Below are positions 12,439 to 23,098 of a DNA stretch of 64,000 nt, one piece after another. The DNA is from Mesostigma viride (taxonomy: Eukaryota; Streptophyta; Mesostigmatophyceae; Mesostigmatales; Mesostigmataceae), in contig RPFO01000901.1 in assembly GCA_009746045.1 (NCBI GenBank), positions 39,024-103,023 on the forward strand. Reading direction: 5' to 3'. Below the pieces are notes generated by a model. It worked only from the letters and a program-made list of their open reading frames with translations. It was not told the origin of the DNA and searched no databases. Position numbers and translations under genes: made by a program. How positions within the stretch are numbered: the first letter of the stretch is position 1; each line of letters opens with the position of its first letter.

Positions 12439-15400
12439 ATGGGCACACCGGATCTCGACTCGATCATCTTCGATGTCGACCCGGCAGAGCAGCTGTGGCA
12501 GCAACTGCGGCTGGAGTACCCAGTTGAGCACGTCAAGGCCATCGCGGAATGGAATGGAGCGTTCACCGTCGCCGAGGGTGAGGATCCGGCTTTCTCCCTT
12601 GACCGGCTCCTCGCGTTTGCGGGCAAAGTGCCTGATTATACGCAGACCAAGGCTTGCCGGTTATGGCGGAGTGCAGTGCCCCTGCTGGCCATCGATCTTC
12701 CGGAGCCGCCCGGTGGGGAGTGGACTTTGGTGACTCTCTGTGCAGCATTCAAGCGGCTGCTCAGGAAGCGTGCGGAAGGCGAGAAGGGTATCTCGTCTGA
12801 GCTGGCTGAGATGCGCAAGAAGATGGCTGAGATGGAGAAGGCCATCGCGGTCAAGGGTGGCCAGCGGCTGCCTGGTGCGGGGCGCGGTGAATATGTCGGC
12901 ACTCAGGGTGGTGGCAACGCCGGTCACGGGGGCAGCGGCGGTGGCGGTCAGGGTGGCAGCGGCGGTGTCAGTCGTGGTGGCGGCGGCAGTGGCTACGGTG
13001 GTCGGGGTCGCGGTGGTGGTCGAGGCGGAGGCGGTCGTCCGCCGACATCGGATGGGACTCAGGAGGCGCAGGGCGTGCAAGGCGCGCTGGGCGCACCCAC
13101 CCCGTCACGCGGTAAATGTTACCTTTGCGACAAGGATGGGCACCTTAGTCGCGAGTGTCCAAGCCGCTGCACGAAGCCGCATGGGGCAGACACGAAGTGG
13201 CACCTGATGAACAAGTGTCCAGCCGCGGGCATCAAGACGGTCCACTTCGCCGAGATGGCGGGCAAGACCGACTCGATGGAAGCCCAGGTGGCTGCCATCA
13301 AGCATGGTGAGGAGGCGACGGCGCCCCCCAACCAATTCGCGACGGTGTACCGGGAGGACCCATTCTGGGCGCCCATGCCGGGTGACGTCGAGATCAACGC
13401 TGCGGAGGCTACCAAAGGCAAGCAGGCACGCAGCCCGCTTTCTTTTCAGCAGGCACCCATGTTGCCTGCCGGGCAGTTGCCCGCGTCCTTTTCCATGCCG
13501 CTGGCTGGGGTGCAATCTGCTTTTGAGCATGCGAACCCTGCTGGGCTGGAGCAGCGTAGGCGATTGGCGCCTGTGTACCCAATGCCGTTCATTGTGGACG
13601 TACCCATGTTTTCAGCACGGCAGGTGGTCGACACCTTCGGGCAGAAGGGGGTTGAGTGGCTGGGGTCGGTTGTGTCCGAGATCCAGTTGTTCGCAGATGG
13701 GCATGATGTGCGCACCTTGCGCAATTCTGAGTCCGTCACCTACGGGCGTCAGCCGGTAGAAGCCGCAGTGCCCGTGGTGCAAGCGGGAGTGGTCAGCACA
13801 AGTAGCCAGCAGCGCACTAGTGCAGTTCCCCAGGTTCCCACGGTGGTTCCATACCCCAATGGTGAGCCGTCCATAGCGTTCCAAGCAGTTGGAGCCTGTG
13901 GAGATGTATGGAGCGACATGGTGACATGTCCGTTGGTTGGCGCAGTCAAGCTTGATAGCGGTGCTCAGCCGCTAGTCATCAGCACAGACTTGGCCACCAT
14001 GCTGAACCTGACCTACGAGAACGGTGGCTTAGTGGAAAGCCCCGTGTCTGTGTCAGGTTGGCAGGGTCCGGCTAGTAAGCCGTACGCTATGACGGCGGTT
14101 AAAGTCAACGTGATTTTCAATCCGTTGCGCGCCTCTAGCATGACCACCGTGTCCGCGTATGCGCTGGTGGTCAACAAGTGTGGATATTCCGCACTACTCG
14201 GGGTGGATGTCCTTGCTCGCGCCATGGTTCAGGTGGACTATAGGGCGGAGGAGGCATCTTACATCCCTGATTGGGATGGGGCTGGCCTGAAGCGGGCCAG
14301 TGTGCCGGTCTCATGCTTCAGTTCTTCAGCCGGGGCTGCACGCCTCAACCCTTCAGCGGCTGCGGGCGTGGTGGAGGTCAGCATGGTGGAGGTACGGGCG
14401 GCGGGCTCATCGGCGTGGGACAAGCATCGGACGGTGCTGCCTCAGCCAACGGCGAGCATTGCCAAGATGCGCACGCAGTGGTCGCTGGATGCTGTGACGT
14501 CCACGCGGCAGCTGGCTATGCGCAAGCGGGTGACTGAAGCCGTCGTCACCATTCCTCAGATGGCCAGCCATGGCCTCACTTTGGTGCAACCGGGTGTCTC
14601 GGAGGCCCAAGGTAATTTTTCTGCTGCAATCTTACCGCAGGCCCCTGATTTTGCCAAGGGTGCGGTAGTGTTGGAACTGTTTGCGGGGATCGGAGGGGGC
14701 ATTGCAGGCTTTTTGGCCGCAGGCGGCGTGTGCCGTAAACTCATCGCGGTAGAGCCATCGCACAAGGCGCGTCAGGTGTACTTCAGTCACTGTGGCGTGT
14801 TGTCGCGAGAGTATCCCGCGCAGTTTCCGCCATCAGCATGGCGTGACCCGTTTGGGGAATGTCCTCAAGATATCCGAGCCATCGGTGAGGTGCAGGTGCA
14901 GCAGTTGTTGCGCAGGCATCATGCCATCGACTTGGTAATTGCGGGTTGGGAGTGCCAGGGCCTGAGCCAGGCAGGGCAAGGGCGGGGGCTAGCCGATCCG
15001 CGTAGCGCGCTGTTCTGGGAACTGTTGCGTGTGGTGGGACTGTTGCAGTCGCGTCAGCCCCATCCGCCTGCGTATCTGTTTGAGAACGTTGTGGCGGGTG
15101 ACAGCCCACATCAGGCGGTGCGGGAGGACTGGGCTACAATCGTGGCACTCCTGGGGGAGCCCATCGTGTGTGACAACGCAGGGCTGGGTGGGCTCACGCA
15201 TCGTTTGCGTGCCTATTGGACCAACGTGGCGTGTGCGACCGGTGTGCAGGCGGTCTTGGGGGCCGTAGCAAGGCAGCATCCGAGTGTGTCTGCGGAGGTA
15301 GCATTGCCTTCCCACCTAGTCACGCAGAAGGTGGATAGCGAGGATCGCCCACCGTATGCACGCGTCAACCGGGTCGGGAGCCCCATGTGTGCACTGCCGA

Positions 15401-18400
15401 CCCTGGTCAGTTACCAAGGGTCGACAGCATACCGTGATCGGGGTAAGGGTCTCGTTTGGGACACTACCACCGGTCTGTTGGTGCAGCCACCCGCAGAATT
15501 TCGTGAGGCCAGCATGGGTTTTCATGTCGGGGCCTCGGCGCTGCCGGGCGTGCTCGAGAGTGAGCGCTGGTCTTTGATAGGCCAGGCTATGTCGGTGTTG
15601 CAGGTCGGGTATGTGCTGCTTGCATCGGTTGCCGTGCGCCAGTCTGGGGGGGCGTCCCCAGCCAATCCGCCTCAGCAGGTTGAGGCGCGCGCAGCCAAAC
15701 TGAAGCGCCCTGCAGCGACGGGGACTTCATCAGCATGGGGGTGGCGTCTGCGACAGGTGTGGACTATCATTCTCATGACCGCCCTGCTGACCAGCACCGT
15801 GCTGGCCGGCGAGCCCACGCTGCATCGGGTAATACACCGTGCGGCACGCGAGGCTCCGGCGGTGGGTGTCACACCAGGTGTGGCAGCCTTTTCCTTGTTC
15901 CACGACGATGCGGCTAGGGCGCCGCATCTTGAGGCACATGCGGTAGCTGTGGGTGATCCCGCGGATACGCACCCCTGGGCTATTGGCGAACACCTTTCTG
16001 ATGCGCAGCGCTCAGCCATGCTAAAGTGGCTAGGCACTGCAAGGGGGGCCTTCGCTTTCACAAGTGATGAACTGGGGTGTTTCAATGGTGGGACCATGCG
16101 TGTTCCATTGGACACTGACACTCCTTTGTTCCGACGCCAGCATCGCCTGAGTCAGGCCGAGTTGGATTTTGTAGCCGAGCAATGCAAGGAGTTAGAGGAT
16201 GCCGGTATCATCAGGCAATCTTCCTCCAGCTATGCTGCTGCCGTTGTCGTTGCGCCCAAGAAGGACGCTATCACCGGGGCATGGACGGGTATGCGCATGG
16301 CCACCGATCTGCGGTTGCTGAATGCACACACACCCGTGGACCGTTACCCCATGCCACGTGTGGATGATGTCCTGGATAAGATATCTCCTCATGTGAAGTT
16401 TGTGTCCTCGCTGGACCTGCGTAGCGGCTTTCATCAGATCGCAGTTGCGCCGGAGGATCAGCGGAAGCTTGCATTCTGGGGGGGCGGCAATTTGTATGAG
16501 TGGGTGCGCATGCCCTTTGGGCACCGCAACGCTAGTGCTGTTTTCCAACGAGCTATGGACAAAGTGCTTGCAGGTCTTCCTTTCGCCGCTTGTTACATTG
16601 ATGATGTAATCGTCTTTAGCGCGACATTTGAGGAGCACCTGGCGCACTTGGAGCAGGTTCGCTTGGCTCTCGAGGAGCATAATATGCGGCTGCACCCTGA
16701 GAAGTGCAAGTTCGCCCAGCGGACCCTCTCATTCCTTGGTCATCAGATTGTGCCGGGTGGCCGGACGCCTGATGCCGCCAAGGTCGAATCCATTGCGCAG
16801 GCCGCCGTACCCACGGATGTCTCAGGGGTGCGGGCGTATTTGGGTTTGGCTGGCTATTACCGAGGTTACATTGAGAACTTCAGCAGCAAGGTGAAGCCCT
16901 TGACCGAGTTACTCAAGAAGGGGTGCGTGTGGGCGTGGGGTCCCGCACAGCAACGCGCCATCGAGACAATCAAGCAGGAGCTCACGTCGGCACCGATTCT
17001 GCGCGCCCCTGACTATGCTTTGCCATTTGTGTTATATACCGACTGGTCCAAGGTAGGACTGGGTGCGGTCTTGGCGCAAAAGGATGGTGATGGGCGCGAG
17101 CACGTTATTGCTTATGCTAGTCGCAGCAACAACCCAGCGGAGAGCCGGTATTCTTCCTATGAGGGGGAGGCACTGGCTGTGGTGTGGGCCATCAAGCACT
17201 TTCGCCCGTATTTATTTGGGCGCGTGTTTACTCTGGTGACAGACCACCAGCCGCTTCAGTGGCTAATGACCAACACCAACCTGACGGGTAAGCTCGCCCG
17301 ATGGGCCATGATTATCCAGGAGTACCACATGACCATTGTGCATCGGGCCGGCAAGGACCATGTCAACGCCGATGTGCTATCCCGATACGCCATGCCTACC
17401 ACTGTTGACCACACTGGAGCCCGGGCCATGGGTGCCGAGGGCTCGTCTGGTTCTGTGGTCTTTGTGAACGCTGCTGGGTATGCGGCCGACGATGAGGAGG
17501 AGGCATGGTGGCGCAGTGTCGAGTACTCTGTGGCGGACTTCGGCATCAGCGACGACCCGGTGCGGCCGTCTCCATTCACGCCATCCAAAGCTGTGTGCGC
17601 TATGGAAGAGGGTAGGTCTCTGTCCTTTGACATTGATCCTTCTCTGCAGCAGCTGATCGCTGTGCAGGCTCTCTTAGCGCGTAGCTCTCTTGCTGATTGC
17701 TACACCGCTGATATCTGGCTAGATGGTCGAGTGTTGGAGCAAGTGCAGGGTGCTGTCTTGACTCCTACTCCAGTCGATTGGACTCCTGCTCAGAAGGCGA
17801 CGGAGTTGAACAGGGTGCAGCACAGGGCTGCAACCTATGGTTGGGAAGATGGGGTTTTGTACAAGCTGTTGGGCAAGCGTAGGGTGGTCGTCCCACCGCC
17901 TGACAAGCGCGTTGCTATAGTGCAGGCGTACCACGAGCGGTATGGTCACTTGGGTGGCAATCGCACGCTCAGCCTCGTACGGACCAGCTATTGGTGGAAT
18001 AACATGCGACACACGGTGGCCCAGGTAGTGGCCAGCTGTGTCCCGTGTGCTCGAACCAAGGCTAACTTTAGCGCAGATCATGGTGCCAAGGAGCTGATGT
18101 CGCTTCCCATCAAGGGCTTGTTTTATCGCTGGCACGTCGATCTGTGCGGGCCGTTTCAGGAGAGCCCTGACGGCAACCTCTATGTCATGGTATGCGTGGA
18201 GAGCTTTAGCAAATGGGTTGAGTTGATCCCCATTGCTGACAAGCATGCCGCTACCACAGCGAAGCATTTTGCGGACATCATAACCAGGTTTGGGGCTCCC
18301 GCGGAGGTAGTCACGGACCAGGGTGGTGAGTTCAGGGGTGAGTTCCAGGAGTTGCTGGATGGATGTCTTATTGATCACCGTCGCACTTCTCGGGAGCATC

Positions 18401-18612
18401 CTCAGGCCAATGGTTTGGCTGAGAGATTGGTGCAGACCGTCAAGCAGGCGCTGCGCAAGTGGAGCCTGCAGGTGCCGGAGTCGGCCAGGTGGGATCGCGA
18501 GTTGGCATGGATTGCCATGGGTTATCGCATGTCTCCCCAAGAGTCTCTCGCTACCTTCTCCCCGTATTTCCTTCTGTTCGGGCGTAATCCTCTTTTTGTC
18601 CATTTACCCAGA
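12439..18612 (+). CDS. gypsy-M Pol: Gag C-term, CCHC, protease, DNA methyltransferase, RT, RNase H, integrase
   Basis: One frame of about 2,058 codons before the inserted element. Residues count from the ATG at 12439, which probably lies inside Gag. Gly-rich tract ~150-210; zinc knuckle CYLCDKDGHLSREC ~227-240; retropepsin LDSGAQPLVIS with Asp506; C5-methyltransferase ~742-1070; hydrophobic segment VWTIILMTALLTSTVLAG ~1112-1129; RT with YIDD 1386-1389; RNase H Asp1535 (LYTDWSK); integrase HERYGH (His1832, His1837) with CVPC (1867-1870) and catalytic Asp1901, Asp1960, Glu1995. RT-before-integrase is gypsy order. The frame is unbroken over 6 kb, suggesting the enzyme was recently functional. 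It ends where the 1.76 kb element interrupts it. Confidence 0.93.
14662..15645 (+). CDS. C5-cytosine DNA methyltransferase domain within gypsy-M Pol
   Basis: Part of the 12439-18612 frame. Methyltransferase motifs appear in the usual order: motif I LELFAGIGGG (residues 745-754, AdoMet binding), motif IV GWECQGLSQAG with the expected catalytic Cys839, motif VI FENV (881-884), motif VIII THRLRAYW (920-927), a motif IX-like end EASMGF (1023-1028), and motif X-like LIGQAMSVLQVGY (from 1046). Motif IV is usually PCQ; here Glu replaces Pro. It would transfer methyl groups from S-adenosylmethionine to cytosine C5. Retrotransposon-borne C5 methyltransferases are known from charophytes and dinoflagellates; whether this is the same lineage needs a phylogeny. 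Confidence 0.9.
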
Positions 18613-20368
18613 GGCCTCAATTGAGGCCTTTTGGCTCAATTGAGGCCTTTTTCACCAAGGTCACATGGGGACGGTAATTTTGGCGGGAAGGACCGGTCCT
18701 ATGGGTCGTCCGGCCCCAGTGGCGCGAATCTGGTATATGTGCTGAGCGTCCTGACCCGTTGGGGTCGACAGGGGTCGACGGTTACTGAAAGATATGTGAG
18801 GTGGAAAAGTACCTATTTTGGCCACTTTCGTGCAACCGGACGACGAATTTTCACGAATGCACGACCATGGCGGCCTCGAGTAAAATAGACCTTCTGGCCA
18901 CGTTCGTGCATCATTTCGACCAGTAAGGAGCTCGTTGGGTAGATAATTTATCCGTGAAGCTAGCCCGATCGCTAAATGGGTCAGAAGTCAATTTCTAAAT
19001 TCGTGGGGTCGTTATTTGTGTGCTGAATGCCAGGTTAGTGAAATTCAGCTGGGGCGTAATTGGCGTTGATAGTGCGCCTGCCAGCAGGCCGGTGCTTCGA
19101 TATGCTGGGAAGAGACTAGCGGAACGGCGGGGGGGATGTTGGGGCAGCCGTGACTAAAGGGGCACTGGCTATTTTCGAGCCTTTTGGCGTGGATCCGTAG
19201 GTAGAGGAAGGGGTGTTTTTAGCTAGGAAAAACTGGGATGCGGACAATAAACGCGCGCGCGCCCCCAGCTATGGGAGCGCCATTATGCGAACAGCGCTGG
19301 TGAGGCCGCTGCAGCCGCTTTCATACGTCAATGGACGACGCATGGAGCGTCTGTCCGGCCAGATTTGCGGGCTGCATCGCTTCCGGACAACTTGAAAACG
19401 CCGAGCTTGAACAGCTTTTCTAATGCAGCCACGTTCAGCGCCAGCGCATATGCGTGCCTAGTGATCCCGGGTGTGAGGGGTGTGAAAGGTAAGTGCGTCC
19501 TGGTGGTAGTAAGGTAATGGCATCGATTTGCTTGTGATATCGTCAGTTTTTAGCTGCCTATCGGCGCCTAGTGCCGATGTGACGTAAGGCAGGTTACAGT
19601 ACTTCGTGCAGTGCTCTGCGGCTGGCCCCCGCCTTATAGACGTGTTTGCTTTCCATAAGAAGCATGGCAGTTCCTGCCATGCTGGCCATGTCTCAGGCAA
19701 CCCTTGCAAAGCCCGAAATCAAGCTAAGAGGTCTAGTAGGCTGTGCAAATGTTGTCCAGTTATGCTTGTATATCTTGCCATGTGCTGTTCATCTGCTGCC
19801 GCGGCAGCAAACCCCTGTCATAATATACCGTAACAACCTGGATATTGAGGCTATGTGAGTGAAGCTACGCGCTTGGAAGGTCACACCTATCATTATAATG
19901 CATGATCCTTGTGCGTGTTTGTAATAGAGGCTTTGGATTCCTCATGGTTACGTGCAATACCCGTGGCAGGCTATTGCTGCCTGCAGTGCTGCGCGACAGC
20001 CCCGGCCGTGCAAGTGTGTGTGAGGGGTCCCTTGGGGAGCATGCCATGTCATGCCATGCTTACCATGTCGTGGGGGAACCTCGTAAGGTCCAAAAGACAC
20101 GTTACATGCAGATGGAACTGAGTACTGACGCCTTTTGGTCGCTTGTATCTATGGTCATGTTGTGTTGATGGTGCCGTCGCAGCGACAACCTGTTTTATTA
20201 AATCATAATTAAATATGTATGGGCTATATGACTGATGTTAAGTGCTGGGAACCCCAAAACAATCATCATAATGCATGGCCTTCACTCATATTTGGAATAA
20301 AGTTTGTTGGCTCATTGTAATGACATGCAACACCCAATTTATGAAAAGGCCTCAATTGAGGCCTTTTT
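18612..20368. mobile_element. Non-coding palindrome-ended insertion in the gypsy-M integrase
   Basis: Both ends carry the palindrome GGCCTCAATTGAGGCC: two overlapping versions on the left (18613-18650) and one on the right (20348-20363). CCAG occurs just outside both ends (18608-18611 and 20369-20372) and may be the target duplication. No protein is recognised inside. The Pol frame before and the integrase C-terminal frame after are about one base out of register. The architecture resembles the 49689-51462 element, though their sequences differ. Probably a non-autonomous DNA transposon. Confidence 0.65.
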
Positions 20369-20372
20369 CCAG

Positions 20373-21000
20373 GTAGATAGACATTTTGCCTACGGAGGCA
20401 CAGGTTGCGCACGTCCCGAACCCATGGCCTTCGACAACGCTCAGCAATTTTTGGTTGAGGTGCTGGCCAGGGCAGAGACTTTTAAGAAGGTCATGCCCAT
20501 CGCGATGAACAACTTGTTCATTGCTCAGCACAGGGACTCCCTGCGTTACGCTCAGCGGCGGGGGGGCGCATACATGGCTCGCCAGCTGCGGTTTAGGCCA
20601 GGGCAGTATGTTTTCCTGCGCACTCAGCTGAAGCACACTTTGGATGTGGAGGCGGGGCCCACCATTTTGCGCATTGTGGCTATCAAACCATCGGGAGTGG
20701 CAATTTTGGAGGGCGCCGACGGGAGCCGTACAACTGACAACCTCAGCAATCTCAGTCCCTGCTCGCTGCCCAATTTGGTCCACGACCTCCAACCGCACAC
20801 GTCTCGCCGAGTCAAGGACGCCCAGTGTCAGGTTTGTCACCGGGTCGATCAGGCGGAGTCCATGTTATTGTGTGATCAGTGTAGCTGTGGTTGGCACATG
20901 CAGTGCTTGCAGCCAGTGGTCACCAGCATTCCGGAGGGGGATTGATTTTGTCCAGTGTGCACCGCTGCGCAGTTTACCTCCCGCAGCTTGACTGCGGTCA
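20373..21000 (+). pseudogene. gypsy-M Pol C-terminus: integrase tail and PHD finger
   Basis: Continuation of Pol after the insertion. The integrase tail has RFRPGQYVFLRTQLKHTLD and AGPTILRIVAI, resembling the SH3-like C-terminal domain of gypsy integrases. It is followed by a PHD-type zinc finger: CQVC (from 20826), CDQC, CGWHMQCL, then FCPVC. In PHD fingers a Trp normally precedes the final CxxC; here the codon is TGA (20943-20945), so the finger is cut at that point, while the FCPVC part remains in frame. PHD fingers often read the histone H3 tail. Gypsy chromoviruses usually carry a chromodomain in this position. Confidence 0.75.
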
Positions 21001-21053
21001 CCGCTGCCCTTGTCTTGGTACGATCGCTGTCTTCGTGATGGGGCCGGTCGCCA

Positions 21054-21066
21054 GCGAGGGGGGGAA
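21054..21066 (+). promoter_or_regulatory. Candidate polypurine tract of gypsy-M
   Basis: GCGAGGGGGGGAA lies 143 bp before the 1.25-kb repeat and directly before the short repeat X (21067-21209). A polypurine tract primes plus-strand DNA synthesis and normally touches the 3' LTR, so its place here suggests that X is the remnant of an LTR end. Confidence 0.5.
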
Positions 21067-21209
21067 TCATGGGACAGGTCCTCGCCCACCCCACAGGGCA
21101 TGCAGTTAAGGCAGGCACGTCAGCTCAGCTCATTTGGGTTTTACCAAATTAAGCTGAGTGGCCAGCCGCCATGGTGGCGCCGGAGATTGTGGCACGCAGA
21201 CGCGACAGC
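21067..21209 (+). repeat. Repeat X, first copy (possible partial LTR)
   Basis: This 143-bp segment starts TCATGGGACAGG, ends GCGACAGC and recurs at 22469-22608 with one or two differences. It contains a stem CTCAGCTCATTTGG / CCAAATTAAGCTGAG (21125-21158). It sits between the polypurine tract and the 3' LTR. The junction GCGACA-GC-TGTCAC looks like an LTR end joined to an LTR start. Confidence 0.7.
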
Positions 21210-22608
21210 TGTCACGGACGCGAGCTATGTCATCCGGGCGCCCACTATGCACAAGACCGGTGACGTGCGCAAGGAATTTGTTTTCTACTACGCATTTTCG
21301 ACAAAGGCTAGTGACCGGGGGGGGACACTAGCACTTGCAGCATAAGAGCGGACGAAAGTGTACGTGCACGCGCACCGGGCCAGGCACAGCTGGGCGCGCA
21401 GCACTGACTTGAGCGGACGGCAGCACAAGTGCGCAGCGTCGAGAGGATCATACGCGTGTTAGTGGACAGCTGGAGCTGAAGCTGGACTGCTGGACTTCAA
21501 CAGCGCCGAGGCTATTGACAGGCCAGGTGTCTTTGTGGTGTAGAATAGCGGGTCAACGTTATATGAGGACTGGACCGAAAATGGAAAAGGACAATTTGCG
21601 GTGCGGAGCCAGATCGCTGGAATGAATGCGAAATCGTTGGCAGCCATACAAAGGGATTTCTTCTAGAAAGGTACGATTAGACGCAATGTTTGCTGGGCCA
21701 CTCACACGCAAGGTGTGAGCGTGCAGATTGTCTGAAGGATATTATGCTTCGACCTTGGTGGACGTGACTCAATGCCGGACATTCCCAGGGACAGAAATGC
21801 CGCAGCCTCTAGGAGATGAGATCGGCAACAGGGTAGCAATTTAGATTTGTCGGGACGCCTTCCTGCTTTTGTTGGCATGTGTGGTAGAAAGCCAGGACGG
21901 CAACTGGAATGCGGTTTCTATTTGCATGGTTCAGGCAGCAAGATAGTTTTGGCATTGCTGGCTGGACTGACAAGTGTGGCGTGTGTCATGCGTGTGGCAT
22001 GACGAATGGTTTGGTTCATAGTCGAAGAGGACTCTCACGCAGCGTGTAGTCTCTTCGAGTCTCTCGTTAGTGGCCTTCGTGTTTCTCCCTTTCCTTGGGA
22101 GCAAGGCGGCCCGGTAGCATGTCATGGAGCGCTGCCTAACTGCGGGCTCGTGAGCATGGAGTGCATCGATATTGAGACTATCAACGTGTTGTAATTGTAT
22201 TAACTTTCTCAATAAATTCCGCATGTGCGGCTTCATCATCAGACTGTGCAAAGTGTGTGTTGTGAAAGCATTGTTCTATAGCAGGGGAGGCAAAAGCATC
22301 CTCTTGCACCATCATATTGTCGCAATTAGAGTAGTTGGAGCGTCTAGCTAACGCCCCAGCAAGGATATTCAAACGCGGCACGCGACGGTACACAAGGGGA
22401 TCAATAAGGTGGTCATCAGGCACGAGGGACAGTTCCTTGTCCTCGGCTGAGAGCCCTCTTTTCATTCATCATGGGACAGGTCCTCGCCCACCCCACAGGG
22501 CATGCAGTTAAGGCAGGCACGTCAGCTCAGCTCATTTGGGTCTTACCAAATTAAGCTGAGTGGCCAGCCGCCATGGTGGCGCCGGAGATTGTGGCACGCA
22601 GACGCGAC
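21210..22608 (+). repeat. gypsy-M 3' LTR
   Basis: About 1,399 bp from TGTCACGG to CGCGACA, taken as the complete LTR because the outer flank is CTGG on both sides of the element. The first 1,257 bp match the 5' LTR; the last 142 bp match repeat X. Termini TGTC/GACA are complementary. AATAAA lies near 22210. Confidence 0.7.
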
Positions 22609-22926
22609 ACTGGTCATTACCGCTACTTGGAATGCATCCACTATCAGCAGTAATCACTGATGTGTGTGATATGCCACCTGTGTACCAGCGTTCGGCAAAC
22701 TGCCCTTGTGACGAATGTCAGTGAAATTCAGGTCCGCCCAAAAGTTCCGTCAGCAAATTCAGCGGACTTGGCGCGCAAGTACAACTGAGATCCGCGGCGT
22801 CAGTACCAGAGGACGCGACAGCTGTTGCGTTTGCGTGCCATATCATCCTGGACTGGTCATTACCGCTACTTGGAATGCATCCACTATCAGCAGTAATCAT
22901 GTGTGTGATATGCCACCTCCCCCCCC
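22609..22926. repeat. Dispersed repeat unit, first part
   Basis: 22609-22680 is the right part of the repeat that gypsy-M interrupted (left part ~9665-9695). A second copy of the same unit follows at ~22829-22918 and a third at ~24445-24535, each with GGAATGCATCCACTATCAGC. The stretch ~22680-22808 recurs at ~24221-24348. No coding content. Confidence 0.8.
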
Positions 22927-23098
22927 AGTTAGGTTCAAGAGTGCCGGAACCTTTTTGCCCACTGAGGCAAATCGGTCGGTCACACTATTTTGCCCGGTCA
23001 AGAACCACTTCCGAGCACCCAAGTTAATTCGGGCAAAATAGTGTGACGGACCGATTTGCCTCAGTGGGCAAAAGGTTCCGGCACTGTTTAACCTAACT
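22927..23098. mobile_element. Fold-back MITE, 172 bp
   Basis: The first ~70 bp (AGTTAGGTT...) are the near-perfect reverse complement of the last ~70 bp (...AACCTAACT), leaving a ~30-bp loop. The related copy at ~24535 lacks it, which proves insertion. It is flanked by C runs that may hide a CCC-type target duplication. It has no coding capacity, so it would depend on a transposase supplied elsewhere. Confidence 0.85.

Larger units (their letters stand above)
9696..22608 (+). mobile_element. gypsy-M: Ty3/gypsy element encoding a DNA methyltransferase
   Basis: Outer ends are TGTCACGG on the left and CGCGACA on the right, flanked by CTGG on both sides. The uninterrupted target (CATCCTGGACTGGTCATTAC) is present in two other repeat copies, near 22845 and 24465, which supports these limits. 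Long direct repeats (9696-10942 and 21210-22466) are the LTRs, differing at a small number of positions. The interior encodes Gag and a fused Pol in gypsy order (RT before integrase) with an added cytosine methyltransferase and a terminal PHD finger. A 1.76 kb element interrupts the integrase end. Confidence 0.85.

Noticed and set aside
17719-18603. 294-residue minus-strand ORF
   Set aside because: Shadow of the integrase part of gypsy-M Pol; no family signature.
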